DNA of 61,421 nt from a virus. Shown here in pieces: positions 33,620 through 41,201 of the stretch. The position numbers were made by a program, and so were the translations under genes. Each line of letters opens with the position of its first letter. Positions within the stretch are counted from its first letter, which is position 1. Under the pieces are notes generated by a model. It saw only the letters and a program-made list of their open reading frames with translations. It ran no database searches and was not told where the DNA came from. The stretch spans positions 1 to 61,421 of the IMG/VR virus record IMGVR_UViG_3300041411_000160. One strand, given 5' to 3'.

Positions 33620-33740
33620 CAGGCTGTACCTCCGTGATTGAACGTGTGTCGACTACACCGTCCGGGATTTGTTTGTGGTTAATGAGGGACTGCAGCACCG
33701 CTGCAGCCTCCGGATCCCATTCGTTGTAGTAAGCCGTCAT
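32703..33740 (-). CDS. C5-cytosine DNA methyltransferase (Dcm-like)
   Basis: 345 residues. Motif I FAGFGG (52-57), catalytic motif IV GSPPCQPFS with Cys80, a variant motif VI EQV (117-119), motif VIII RRYRIMF (157-163) and C-terminal motif X GNAIVPQVAAAFI. The N-terminus AYYNEWDPEAAAVLQSLI is typical of phage members of this family. It would methylate cytosine in phage DNA. Most of its second half, including the target recognition region, is also read in another frame (32693-33619). ATG 33740 overlaps the upstream stop. Confidence 0.9.
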   Translation of the reverse strand: MTAYYNEWDPEAAAVLQSLINHKQIPDGVVDTRSITEVQPDDLRGFNQCHFFAGFGGWPLALKLAGVPDTATVWTGSPPCQPFSNAGNKLGFADPRHLAPALLDLVAERRPPVLFGEQVEAAIGKLWLDFIFADLEAEGYTCGSAVLPACSVGAPHRRYRIMFGAELDHCVGIGRHTGRDRHHGEHDGQQSGAAGADVQLGDLYDAGLQIGRDESGRLALSEVWEDAERSGGLSSLLSGISDAIDSAEQREIARAIVRQFQESHGVVRAGRGERGPDNSFWSGADWLGCRDGYVRPVEPGTFPLAHGVPARVVRLRGYGNAIVPQVAAAFIKAWYASQHDQLCFG

Positions 33741-33943
33741 AGACGGACGACCCTCGAACCCATTTTGCCGTAGATCTCATCCATCACGACAAACCGGATG
33801 CTGAGCTTAATGCCCAGCTTATATCCCAGCTTGCGCACGTAGGTGAGGTCTTCAGGCTTAGCCTCGACGAAGAAGGACTCGCCCTTCTTCATGGCCTTCA
33901 TGAGCTTTTCGTGTTGCGCCTTCGTGGCGTCATCGATCTGCAT
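33737..33943 (-). CDS. Hypothetical small protein
   Basis: 68 residues from ATG 33943, which overlaps the upstream stop; GTG 33946 is an alternative. Lys-rich helices (KLMKAMKKGESFFVEAKPED) followed by beta strands. No family recognised. Overlaps the methyltransferase start by 4 bp. Confidence 0.62.
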   Translation of the reverse strand: MQIDDATKAQHEKLMKAMKKGESFFVEAKPEDLTYVRKLGYKLGIKLSIRFVVMDEIYGKMGSRVVRL

Positions 33944-35247
33944 CACAGGTCATCCGGCATGTCGAAGGTGTCGTCGTGCTCTTCGATCGGGTTCATGACT
34001 TCAGCGTGCTCTTCGGTGTCTTCCCACGCGCCGCCGTCATCCTCGAGGTCAGTGTCGCGCTCTTCCTCAGGCGCAGCTTTCTCTTTGCCGCCGTCTTTAG
34101 GCTTAGCCTGCTCGGACAGCGCGTCACCATCAGCCACGGTGCCCAGCTCCGTACGTGGGAGGCAGACGTTGGCTTCATACATGCCGGCCGAGAATGCGAC
34201 CAGACCCTGCATCAGCATCCAGATCTCAGCGACACGGCTGTCATAGCCCGCGCTACCGCGCTCACGCTGTTGCTTCATATCATCGCCGCCGTCGTCGCCC
34301 TCTTCTTCCACGCTGGCCAGAGAGAACGCTTTGACGTCGCCCTTCTTATTCATCTTCGCCCAGACTTTGTGTTTAACCGGTTCGTCCTGGTAGAACATGA
34401 ACAGCAGCTCGGTCGGCTTGAAGTGCTCAGCGTTGAGCAGATCGATGTAGCGCGGCTCGTCGAGGTCGGAGTCGACCACGGTGATCTTCTCCTTCTCGGA
34501 GTTCATCAGAACGGCTTTATCACCCGGGATGAAGTGCCCGCGCGTTTCCTTACTGCGCAGCATAACGTCGCGGAAGAAGCGCTGAAGAGCGTCCTCACTG
34601 ACGTAGGCCGGGATAGTTGGCCATGAGCCAAAGGCCATGCGGATCATTGCGTTGGTCTCTTCAGCCGCTTTCTGGCTGGAGGTGAAGACGTAGCAGTCGT
34701 TTTCCCAGAGCAACACCCAGATACGCGAGCGCTTGATCGGCGCTTTGGTCAGCTCGACGGCGGTCACCTCATCTTTCAGGATGGCCCAATCTTTCTTCGT
34801 GGCGCTGCGCCCTTCACGCTCTTCGAACTGCTGCACGCGCTCCCAGACTTTATCCGCCAGCGAGCTGGACGGCAGCACACGCTCACGCTTCTCAACGCAC
34901 AGCAGGATGCCCGTAGTTCCGACCACTACGTCCAGCAGGCGCTGGGTCATTTCCAGATTGCGGTCATGGTCCATCAGCTCTTCTTCGACCTGACCGATAA
35001 GCGGGTTAACGAAACCCCAGGTACGCCATGACCCGTTCGCCGGATCTTTGGCGCGGTAGGCGCTCAGTTTGCCGTGAGCAGTGTCAGCAAAAGACTGAGC
35101 ACGCTCTTCCGCACCGAGGTTCAGGCCGCGCTCACCGATGTTGAAGTACATGTCCAGGATGGCCGGTACGTCATCGCCGTTGTGGATCTTCTGGCCAATG
35201 CGGTCGAGGTAGTAATGCTGAAACTTATCGAAGCCTTTAATTTTCAT
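33943..35247 (-). CDS. RdgC-like recombination-associated protein
   Basis: 434 residues. Residues about 110-215 follow RdgC closely in pattern: LADKVWERVQQFEEREGRSA, KKDWAILKDEVT, then SSQKAAEETNAMIRMAFGSW and PTIPAY. Host RdgC forms a DNA-binding ring that limits RecA. A phage copy could shape recombination during replication. The C-terminal 80 residues are acidic and low in complexity, ending DDTFDMPDDL, and include GGAWEDTEE. ATG 35247 overlaps the upstream stop. Confidence 0.7.
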   Translation of the reverse strand: MKIKGFDKFQHYYLDRIGQKIHNGDDVPAILDMYFNIGERGLNLGAEERAQSFADTAHGKLSAYRAKDPANGSWRTWGFVNPLIGQVEEELMDHDRNLEMTQRLLDVVVGTTGILLCVEKRERVLPSSSLADKVWERVQQFEEREGRSATKKDWAILKDEVTAVELTKAPIKRSRIWVLLWENDCYVFTSSQKAAEETNAMIRMAFGSWPTIPAYVSEDALQRFFRDVMLRSKETRGHFIPGDKAVLMNSEKEKITVVDSDLDEPRYIDLLNAEHFKPTELLFMFYQDEPVKHKVWAKMNKKGDVKAFSLASVEEEGDDGGDDMKQQRERGSAGYDSRVAEIWMLMQGLVAFSAGMYEANVCLPRTELGTVADGDALSEQAKPKDGGKEKAAPEEERDTDLEDDGGAWEDTEEHAEVMNPIEEHDDTFDMPDDL

Positions 35248-35588
35248 CAGAATGATTCCGCTGTTACGTTTTTAAGGTGTGCCAGAGCGTCGCCCGGATG
35301 CACGATTGCGCACTTGAGGTGTGCCGTCCCTTCGATGATACGTTCACGCGCAGCCTGCAGGCTGGCCATCTGCTGCGTGTACTGCCGATCGAGGTGCTGA
35401 TAGAGCTGGAAGTCTTCCGGTTTATCGCTCTGCTCGAGTTCTTCCAGCACGGTGCGATAGAAATCCTGATGCTGGTTTTCCATCATCACGATCCAGCCGA
35501 GAAGGTCGCCGGTCGCGTGCTCCAGTTTGTCGAAATTAGCCCGCATCAGCTCGCGGTGCTTCTTACCCATTACGCTCGCGTTGCCCAT
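35247..35588 (-). CDS. Hypothetical helical protein
   Basis: 113 residues. ATG 35588 has AAGGAAAG upstream and is preferred; an ATG at 35570 overlaps the Fis-like stop. Mostly helix, with HQDFYRTVLEELEQSDKPED and QQMASLQAARERIIEG. It overlaps the RdgC-like start by one base. Function unknown. Confidence 0.65.
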   Translation of the reverse strand: MGNASVMGKKHRELMRANFDKLEHATGDLLGWIVMMENQHQDFYRTVLEELEQSDKPEDFQLYQHLDRQYTQQMASLQAARERIIEGTAHLKCAIVHPGDALAHLKNVTAESF

Positions 35589-35896
35589 CGGTTCTTTCCT
35601 TTCGCTTTCGTTGCGACCATCAGCGTGCCGTTAATGATGCGGTGGCACCGCCCCTCTCTGTCTTCAAGATATTTGTTCAGCGTGCCACGGTTGACTTCGA
35701 GCAGCTCAGCCGCCTTAGTCTGGTTGCCGCGTGTCTGGACCATGAAATCCCAGACGGTGCTTGCTTCAGGGTTATCGACCCGCGCTTCAGCTGCAGCGAC
35801 AAGCATCTCGGCCATCTCTCTCGCCTCAGCGGCAGAGGGTGCGAACCCGCGGCGCTCGCATATCTCCTTCAGTCGTTTCTCAGTTAAGTTGCCCAT
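35570..35896 (-). CDS. Fis-like DNA-binding protein
   Basis: 108 residues. The segment TRGNQTKAAELLEVNRGTLN (residues 56-75) matches the C-terminal helix-turn-helix of Fis ([20 protein letters not shown]). An N-terminal helical region could dimerise. In Fis the HTH is at the extreme C-terminus; here a basic 30-residue tail (KAKGKNRWATRA) follows. It probably regulates early transcription or organises phage DNA. It is a candidate for the factor acting on the shared promoter palindrome, though this link is speculative. Confidence 0.8.
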   Translation of the reverse strand: MGNLTEKRLKEICERRGFAPSAAEAREMAEMLVAAAEARVDNPEASTVWDFMVQTRGNQTKAAELLEVNRGTLNKYLEDREGRCHRIINGTLMVATKAKGKNRWATRA

Positions 35897-36209
35897 TGAT
35901 CCAGCCCTCGATTGCCTTAAGCTCTTTCGTGGGTGTGTTGGCCATCGCCCACTTCAGCATCTTCACCTGACGCAGACGCTGCTGCGCACACTGTTCACGC
36001 CCGCGGGCCTGAGCGGCGATGTAGATGCCATCCTCGTAGATGGTCTGGCCGCGGCACATCAAGCGGGCACCGGTAAAGCTGATCTGCACGCTGATACCAG
36101 AGTTCTCCAGCGAGCGGTACACACGCGCCAGGTCAACTCGTTGCGGTACCAGCTGCTGATTGACAGCGTGCGCCAGCAGACGCGGGTTAAGCATCGGATT
36201 TTGTTTCAC
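35880..36209 (-). CDS. Hypothetical protein
   Basis: 109 residues, starting MKQNPMLNPRLLAHAVNQQL. Basic, with two helices flanking a beta segment (GISVQISFTGARLMCRGQTI). Overlaps the Fis-like gene by 17 bp and the upstream gene by 23 bp. Possibly nucleic-acid binding from its charge; no family recognised. Confidence 0.62.
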   Translation of the reverse strand: MKQNPMLNPRLLAHAVNQQLVPQRVDLARVYRSLENSGISVQISFTGARLMCRGQTIYEDGIYIAAQARGREQCAQQRLRQVKMLKWAMANTPTKELKAIEGWINGQLN

Positions 36210-36588
36210 GGATGATCTCCTGTTGATAGCGGTACAGCGTTTTGTCCAGTTCTACCTGCGCCAGCTCCAGCTCTTCACAGAACTCGCTGAAGTACTCGAC
36301 GCCGTGCTTCTCTGCCATTTCACGGTATTCACGCAGGAACCCGTCGTACGCCAGCTCGGTCAGGTCATTCATCCAGCCACCGGCACGCAGCCAGCTGTCG
36401 AACACGGCCAGCCGTGCCTGCGCTTTGGCGGCCGCAACGGTGCGACGAACCTGACTGCGGCGCCAGCGCCAGGTGTTGAACGCCTGCACCGCCATCCAGA
36501 CAACCGACAGCACCAGGGATAACCAGATGGCAGCGTTTACAGCTGCTGCCTGCTCCGGAGATGACAGCCAGATGTACATGTCATTCAT
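36187..36588 (-). CDS. Membrane-anchored protein with long cytoplasmic helices
   Basis: 133 residues from ATG 36588. One hydrophobic helix at residues about 17-37 (VNAAIWLSLVLSVVWMAVQA), then a basic stretch and a long charged helical C-terminus (EFCEELELAQVELDKTLYRY). The basic side suggests a cytoplasmic C-terminus. Function unknown. Confidence 0.65.
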   Translation of the reverse strand: MNDMYIWLSSPEQAAAVNAAIWLSLVLSVVWMAVQAFNTWRWRRSQVRRTVAAAKAQARLAVFDSWLRAGGWMNDLTELAYDGFLREYREMAEKHGVEYFSEFCEELELAQVELDKTLYRYQQEIIRETKSDA

Positions 36589-36778
36589 GATTCGCGTCTT
36601 CCATTGCGTTGAGGGCATCACAGATACGCTGAGCATCTGCCTCGGTGTAGCAGTCACACAGCGGGTCGGTAGACCCCGCTGACTGTCCTTTCGGTCGGGT
36701 GTCTACCACGGTGGCGCTGAAGCAGCAGTCATGCCCGCTATACGCCTCACCCTGAACTTCGTAGCGTTTATTCAGCAT
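36581..36778 (-). CDS. Hypothetical small cysteine-containing protein
   Basis: 65 residues from ATG 36778 (MLNKRYEVQGEAYSGHDCCF), overlapping the upstream stop. Four cysteines (HDCCF, LCDCYTEADAQRI). The C-terminal TEADAQRICDALNAM helix is common in small phage proteins of unknown role. Confidence 0.6.
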   Translation of the reverse strand: MLNKRYEVQGEAYSGHDCCFSATVVDTRPKGQSAGSTDPLCDCYTEADAQRICDALNAMEDANHE

Positions 36779-37922
36779 CTGGTACCGCCTTCTCGTACGG
36801 GTTCCAGGCCACCTGGGCGGCTTCATCGATAATTTCGATGTTCCCTTCCAGGCCGCAATACGCGCACGTCACGCCGTCACCGCTATGCAGGTACTTCTCG
36901 CTGCCGGAAGTCACCACCTTTGCATCCTCAACTTCACAGCGGGGGCACTCGTTCAACCAGTCAATACGGAGCTCTTTGATAGCCTCCGGCTCAGCCATGA
37001 CTGACTCGACTTTGCCGAAAAGATCGGTGTGCAGCACGTCACCGCTCTGGCGCAGGACATACGTCAGCTGGCCCGGTGCTTCAACGATCTCAACGTAGTG
37101 GCCGGTGGTGTCTTTACCCGCTACCTGCTGGAACAGCGCTGCCGTATCGAGGGAGATGCTGGGCAGGCCGGTCGCGATCAGCACGCGCAGCATGATGCTC
37201 TCGAAGAAGGCGTTGAACTGATCGCCGTGGCGCTCTTCCATCGCATCCATCACACCGCGCAGCATGTTGTTCTCGTTGTGCAGATCAAACTGGCTCTGCA
37301 GGAACCCGACCCAGATACCGGCTTCTTCGGCATCCATCGGACGGGTGCTGACGCCGTGATACGCGGCAAACGCTGCGTAGTTGGCCACGTCAACCGGGTC
37401 ACCCTTCAGCATGTGCTGGAACATGCACTCGCGCAGCACGTCATCACTCTCAAAGCCGCCGTCAGCACCGCCGTCCTGCTTCCATTCGTCTTCGTAGTCG
37501 TGCTTCTGCTGAGCTGCGAACAGCTTGCGGCCCATGGCGTTGGCGAAGTCCAGCACCAGTTTCGTGGTGTTAGCGTTCAGGTCGCCCGGCAGGCCGATCG
37601 TGTACGGCGCCATGTTGGCACTGTGGTGGTCCGGCTGGATAGCACCGTACGGAGCAGAGATATTAGTTGGCATACCGACTTTACGTTTAGAAGGCTTTTT
37701 AAACGCTTCCGCCATCCCCAGAAGTTCTTTTGCTTCCTGTGTAACCGCTGGGATCAGTTCTTCCGGGATTTCCATCATGCGTTTACTCTTGCCAATCTCA
37801 GAAACGAGGTTTTTTGCTACGCCCACGCCTTTACGGGTTTTAACGCTAACCAGCAAAGACATCATTTCGATACGAGCATCTGAGGCTTCCTGACGCGGCT
37901 GTTCATCGTTACGTTTAGTCAT
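36768..37922 (-). CDS. dATP/dGTP pyrophosphohydrolase-like protein with zinc ribbon
   Basis: 384 residues from ATG 37922 (GGAG six bases upstream). Residues about 125-193 resemble the phage dATP/dGTP diphosphohydrolase (MazG-like) pattern: DYEDEWKQDGG, then HMLKGDPVDVANYAAFAAYH and GVST. A C-terminal four-cysteine ribbon (ECPRCE, then CAYCGLEG) follows. The N-terminal 100 residues are unassigned. It could adjust nucleotide pools, perhaps with the adjacent PP-loop enzyme. The match is partial. Confidence 0.6.
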   Translation of the reverse strand: MTKRNDEQPRQEASDARIEMMSLLVSVKTRKGVGVAKNLVSEIGKSKRMMEIPEELIPAVTQEAKELLGMAEAFKKPSKRKVGMPTNISAPYGAIQPDHHSANMAPYTIGLPGDLNANTTKLVLDFANAMGRKLFAAQQKHDYEDEWKQDGGADGGFESDDVLRECMFQHMLKGDPVDVANYAAFAAYHGVSTRPMDAEEAGIWVGFLQSQFDLHNENNMLRGVMDAMEERHGDQFNAFFESIMLRVLIATGLPSISLDTAALFQQVAGKDTTGHYVEIVEAPGQLTYVLRQSGDVLHTDLFGKVESVMAEPEAIKELRIDWLNECPRCEVEDAKVVTSGSEKYLHSGDGVTCAYCGLEGNIEIIDEAAQVAWNPYEKAVPDAE

Positions 37923-38772
37923 CATATTCTCCAAAAGGGTTGCACTCTTCGTCACATGATCCGGGCGCGCTGGTGCGCTCGGGTTCGTCGGTTGGTCCTG
38001 TCTCTTCAAACATCGCGATCAGCTGGCCGGTCGAGAGGTTGCCGCGGAACATCTTGCGGATTTCACCCTCAGGCGCGTTGATCTCGCCGTACATGCGTTC
38101 CATGAGCAGCGGGAAAGCGAAGTCGCCCTTCTTCTCCTGCCACACGCGGCGCAGCTTAGCCTGACTCTTTTTGTAGCACCAGGTACAGTTGCCCCGATGT
38201 TCCGGGATCTCGAGGTCAAACGGCATGTCTGCCCAGAAATCCAGTACGTCCTCCTTCGTTGTTGGCCACCAGTGCGCCAGCGGGAAAATCTTGTTCTGCT
38301 TCGTCTGGCGGTCTGGCTTCTTGCTGGTGGTGCGCTTTGGCTCATCGACCCGCATTCCGATAGCGGTCAGGTACTCGCCCTTCTCCCAGCCCAGCTCGTC
38401 CCAGAGATAGCCGTGTATCGGCAGCTCTTTGAGCTCACGGGTGCAGTGGAGGAAATTCTGATTCGGCAATCCGTACTTCTGGATCACCGCCTCATACGGT
38501 GCACCTGTACGTGATGCGGTGATGTAATCCACCCGCTTCCAGCCCGTGCGCTTGCGCTTCCCTTCAACCGGTACCGCCTCGAGCCACACCACCGGAAAGC
38601 CCAGCTGCTCCTGACAGTCGTTGACGAACCGCAGTGTCGCGTCGTCTTCCTGTCCGGTGTTGGCGAACACCACCGCGATTTCATATCCGTCGGCGCATTC
38701 CTGCAGCAGCCGGTATGTCATGTAGGCTGACGTCCGGCCACCGCTAAAGCAGATGAGCAGGCGGGGTTTCAT
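37915..38772 (-). CDS. PP-loop ATPase, PAPS reductase-like family
   Basis: 285 residues. N-terminal PP-loop SGGRTSAY (10-17), then VVFANTGQEDDATLRFVNDC, FLHCTRELK and the Cys-x-x-Cys pair NCTWCYKKSQAK. These are features of the phosphoadenosine phosphosulfate reductase superfamily found in many phages. Members activate substrates by adenylation; here sulfate reduction is unlikely and nucleic-acid or nucleotide modification is more plausible. The C-terminus has SCDEECNPFG. ATGA overlap with the upstream gene; 8-bp overlap with the downstream one. Confidence 0.8.
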   Translation of the reverse strand: MKPRLLICFSGGRTSAYMTYRLLQECADGYEIAVVFANTGQEDDATLRFVNDCQEQLGFPVVWLEAVPVEGKRKRTGWKRVDYITASRTGAPYEAVIQKYGLPNQNFLHCTRELKELPIHGYLWDELGWEKGEYLTAIGMRVDEPKRTTSKKPDRQTKQNKIFPLAHWWPTTKEDVLDFWADMPFDLEIPEHRGNCTWCYKKSQAKLRRVWQEKKGDFAFPLLMERMYGEINAPEGEIRKMFRGNLSTGQLIAMFEETGPTDEPERTSAPGSCDEECNPFGEYDD

Positions 38773-39023
38773 AACTTAATGTGCCCCTGCTCAGCCAGTG
38801 CTTTAAACATCTCGCCCGGTACGATCTCGAAGTGGGCGATCAACAGCGCCACCAGTTGCAGACTGAAATCCCGATTGACGATCATCTCGACTTCAGTGTG
38901 GACGCCGTTCTCGATGCGCAGCGTACTCTGGCCATCGTCCCGGGTGAATGCAGTGGCGATGTACACCAACTCGAAAGGGGTTTCACTGCGTCTCGGCAAC
39001 TTAATGCTGGTCGTTTTACTCAT
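38769..39023 (-). CDS. Hypothetical small protein
   Basis: 84 residues, starting MSKTTSIKLPRRSETPFELV. Beta-rich first half, helical second half (LQLVALLIAHFEIVPGEMFK). Overlaps both neighbours by 4 bp. Function unknown. Confidence 0.62.
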   Translation of the reverse strand: MSKTTSIKLPRRSETPFELVYIATAFTRDDGQSTLRIENGVHTEVEMIVNRDFSLQLVALLIAHFEIVPGEMFKALAEQGHIKL

Positions 39024-39277
39024 TTCAAAAGCTCCTGTATGACTTTGAAGAACATGAGGCCGATAGCGATAAAGAGCATCACCTTGCCTGTCTGGATCTG
39101 GAGACGCGCCCGCTCTGACAATTTTCGGTACTGCGAGTCCAGCGCGTTAAACGTCTGAGGGTGATTAATGCTGGCCTGACGACTGATATCCAGCAACTCA
39201 GCCGCCGTACGGTTTTCCTGACCTGCGCAGGTATAAAATCCGCCGGCCAAAAGGAGTAACAGGATGCCCCAGATCAT
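39020..39277 (-). CDS. Small two-helix membrane protein
   Basis: 85 residues with hydrophobic helices at about 3-16 (WGILLLLLAGGFYT) and 64-81 (VMLFIAIGLMFFKVI) around a polar, helical loop. It might also be an exported protein whose first helix is a signal. Early phage membrane proteins can alter host envelope functions; no homologue recognised. Confidence 0.65.
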   Translation of the reverse strand: MIWGILLLLLAGGFYTCAGQENRTAAELLDISRQASINHPQTFNALDSQYRKLSERARLQIQTGKVMLFIAIGLMFFKVIQELLK

Positions 39278-40161
39278 TGGCTGTATTCCTTCGTGAACCG
39301 GTCGAACTTGTCACCGCTCAGGAAGCCAACGAAGTGCTGCCACTGGTCCAGCTCGAGCAGCGCCTTGAGGTTATCGGGCGTGACGTCAGCGACCCACTCC
39401 GCGTAGCCCAGCGCCGCTTTATCTTCAGCACTGACCATCAGCACTTCGCTCACGGTACGAACCTGGATGCGACCGCTGTCCCAATTGATGAACGGATAGT
39501 CGATGAAGATTTTCTTCACATCTTCATCCCCGTTCACGATCAGCGTGATGTAGCGGTCGCCAATGGCCATACCTTCAACAAGGCCCATCGCGTACATCGT
39601 GGCGCCGTTGGCCACGCCGCGAATGTGAGCCTTTTTATGCGGCACTTCGAAGTTAACCGGCACATGCGGGAAGCGGTATGTCGGGGTTGGCCAGAGACGA
39701 TCAGGAACGTTCTCACCGGTATCTTTGCGGCGACCGATTAGTGTCCAATCCGGGCGTTCGGTCATCGCTTTTCTGATGGCTTCGCCCGGCGCCATGCCGT
39801 CGATTATGGCGGCGGAAAACTCTTCGGCACATTTTTCAACAGACTTGAAATCCAGATTCTGAATGTTGAGAATCTGGCCAGCAATCAGGCTGTACGACGT
39901 GTGCTGCACATCGATGGCCAGGTCATCACGTTTGATCAGGCGGTTCAGCGTTTCCTGCACGCTGTTATCAGCGATAGTCAGCGCGGCAACGTGTTTATTG
40001 CGACGTGCCAGACGGATCAGGTCACGTACCGCCGCTGGTGCCGGGTTGGCATTTGAACCGAAGTCATGGATGGCCTGCGCGCCGAGGTGCTTCATGATGG
40101 CCTGCGGGGTCAGGGCGATGTGATCGCCTGGTACGAAATGAATAAGGGTAATCTTTGACAT
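39274..40161 (-). CDS. Hypothetical protein
   Basis: 295 residues, starting MSKITLIHFVPGDHIALTPQ. Mixed alpha/beta; notable segments are AALTIADNSVQETLNRLIKR and VANGATMYAMGLVEGMAIGD. No catalytic signature recognised. ATG 40161 with GGATCCACC upstream. Second gene of the leftward unit that starts at the 40694 promoter. Confidence 0.68.
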   Translation of the reverse strand: MSKITLIHFVPGDHIALTPQAIMKHLGAQAIHDFGSNANPAPAAVRDLIRLARRNKHVAALTIADNSVQETLNRLIKRDDLAIDVQHTSYSLIAGQILNIQNLDFKSVEKCAEEFSAAIIDGMAPGEAIRKAMTERPDWTLIGRRKDTGENVPDRLWPTPTYRFPHVPVNFEVPHKKAHIRGVANGATMYAMGLVEGMAIGDRYITLIVNGDEDVKKIFIDYPFINWDSGRIQVRTVSEVLMVSAEDKAALGYAEWVADVTPDNLKALLELDQWQHFVGFLSGDKFDRFTKEYSQ

Positions 40162-40240
40162 GGTGGATCCTCGCTGGTGGATTTTTCATGGCTCCGGAGA
40201 AATGCCCCCGAAGCGGGCCTACAGTAGAACTGGCTGGTGG

Positions 40241-40654
40241 TCAGCTGACCCGCGTAACGATTACCTGAAGATAGGTTCGTCCGCTCGAAGTGGTGGTAAC
40301 GGTCGACTCCATCGAGAAGGTGCGGTCGTCAAACTTCTTCGCGTGGCGGATCGACTGGTTGATGGACTGGCGCAGTTTCTCTTTCCACGCCGGGAAGTTT
40401 TCCTGCAGCTCGCCGGCCGTAATGTTGGCATCGATCGGCAGTGATTTAGTGAAGCACTCGCCCACGCTCAGTGCAGTCAGATTGCTCACTACGCTGCCCG
40501 CATGGCTGCGGCCCGGCAGGCCGACATCGAGGTCCGGCGTCATCATCGCGACGGTCAGTGCCTTCGGGTCAACGCGGCGGGTGGTAGAAGCTTTGCCGCT
40601 GGCGTCGCTGCCGGTCTCGGGCAGGTCGAAGGTGTCGTCGTGTTTATCGGTCAT
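40241..40654 (-). CDS. Hypothetical protein, first gene of the leftward early unit
   Basis: 137 residues from ATG 40654 with AGGAAA upstream. The N-terminus MTDKHDDTFDLPETGSDASG is acidic and flexible; the rest is alpha/beta with SINQSIRHAKKFDDRTFSME. The same DDTFD-P string occurs at the C-terminus of the RdgC-like protein. Function unknown; being promoter-proximal suggests abundant early expression. Confidence 0.68.
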   Translation of the reverse strand: MTDKHDDTFDLPETGSDASGKASTTRRVDPKALTVAMMTPDLDVGLPGRSHAGSVVSNLTALSVGECFTKSLPIDANITAGELQENFPAWKEKLRQSINQSIRHAKKFDDRTFSMESTVTTTSSGRTYLQVIVTRVS

Positions 40655-40693
40655 AACGTGTTTCCTGTCTGTTTCGTTTGGGTGTGATGGAAC

Positions 40694-40720
40694 ATTATAC
40701 GCACATGCCGCGTATGTCAA
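40694..40720 (-). promoter_or_regulatory. Sigma70-type promoter of the leftward early unit
   Basis: Minus strand TTGACA (40720-40715), 15-bp spacer, perfect TATAAT (40699-40694). The short spacer is unusual and results from a palindrome (ACATACGCGGCATGT) two bases shorter than in the other members. It drives the genes from 40654 leftwards. Confidence 0.75.
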
Positions 40721-40743
40721 ACGCATTCTTTTCAGCCTGCCAA

Positions 40744-40982
40744 CTTTTTGAAGTACCGGTCAGCGGTGACGAACCTCGATCGCCTGAACGACAACCGGCT
40801 GACTTTCTGAAGTACCAGAATCTCGCAGGTTCGTCCGACAACCGGCAAGGTTTCTGAAGTACCGGGTCTGTCAGTTTTTTCGTTCAACTTTCTCTCAGCC
40901 TGCAAGGTTTCTGAAGTACCGGCTGGCTTTCCGTAAATTCTCGTTGCCTCGATCGACAGCCTGCTAGGTTTTTGAAGTACCG
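40744..40982. repeat. Five iteron-like direct repeats (candidate origin)
   Basis: Five copies of a motif with consensus GGTTTcTGAAGTACCGG. The shared GAAGTACC core is at 40750, 40809, 40856, 40913 and 40974, spaced 59, 47, 57 and 61 bp. Each copy is preceded by CAGCCTGC- or ACAACCGGC-type sequence and GATCG-rich spacers. The block lies between divergent early promoters and has no convincing gene. Iterons in such a place suggest a replication origin or a multi-site operator. Confidence 0.7.
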
Positions 40983-41201
40983 GGTTTTTCTGAACCTTCG
41001 CGCACGTATATAGAGGGATTTGGGCCTGAAAATTCGTGAACCTTAGGCGAAAATGGGTCCGGACTGGCCCGACCAGTGCGAAATCGTGTAAAATCAACGA
41101 CTTAGCTCTGATTATCGGTTTGAGGCTCACCCTGAATTTTTGATAAACCCAGGCGTGGCGCGGCTTGCGGGGCATCGTTGAAAATAGTTGATATAAATCG
41201 T
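40983..41201. other. Non-coding segment between iterons and the rightward promoter
   Basis: About 220 bp without a supported gene. It is more AT-rich near 41000-41050 (GTATATAGAGGGA) and around 41180-41200 (ATAGTTGATATAAATCG), which would suit helix opening next to the iterons. No terminator or RNA gene was seen. Confidence 0.5.

Noticed and set aside
40204-40218. Possible leftward terminator GCCCGC-TTC-GGGGGC between two early genes
   Set aside because: The stem has a mismatch and only ATTT follows; too weak to call.
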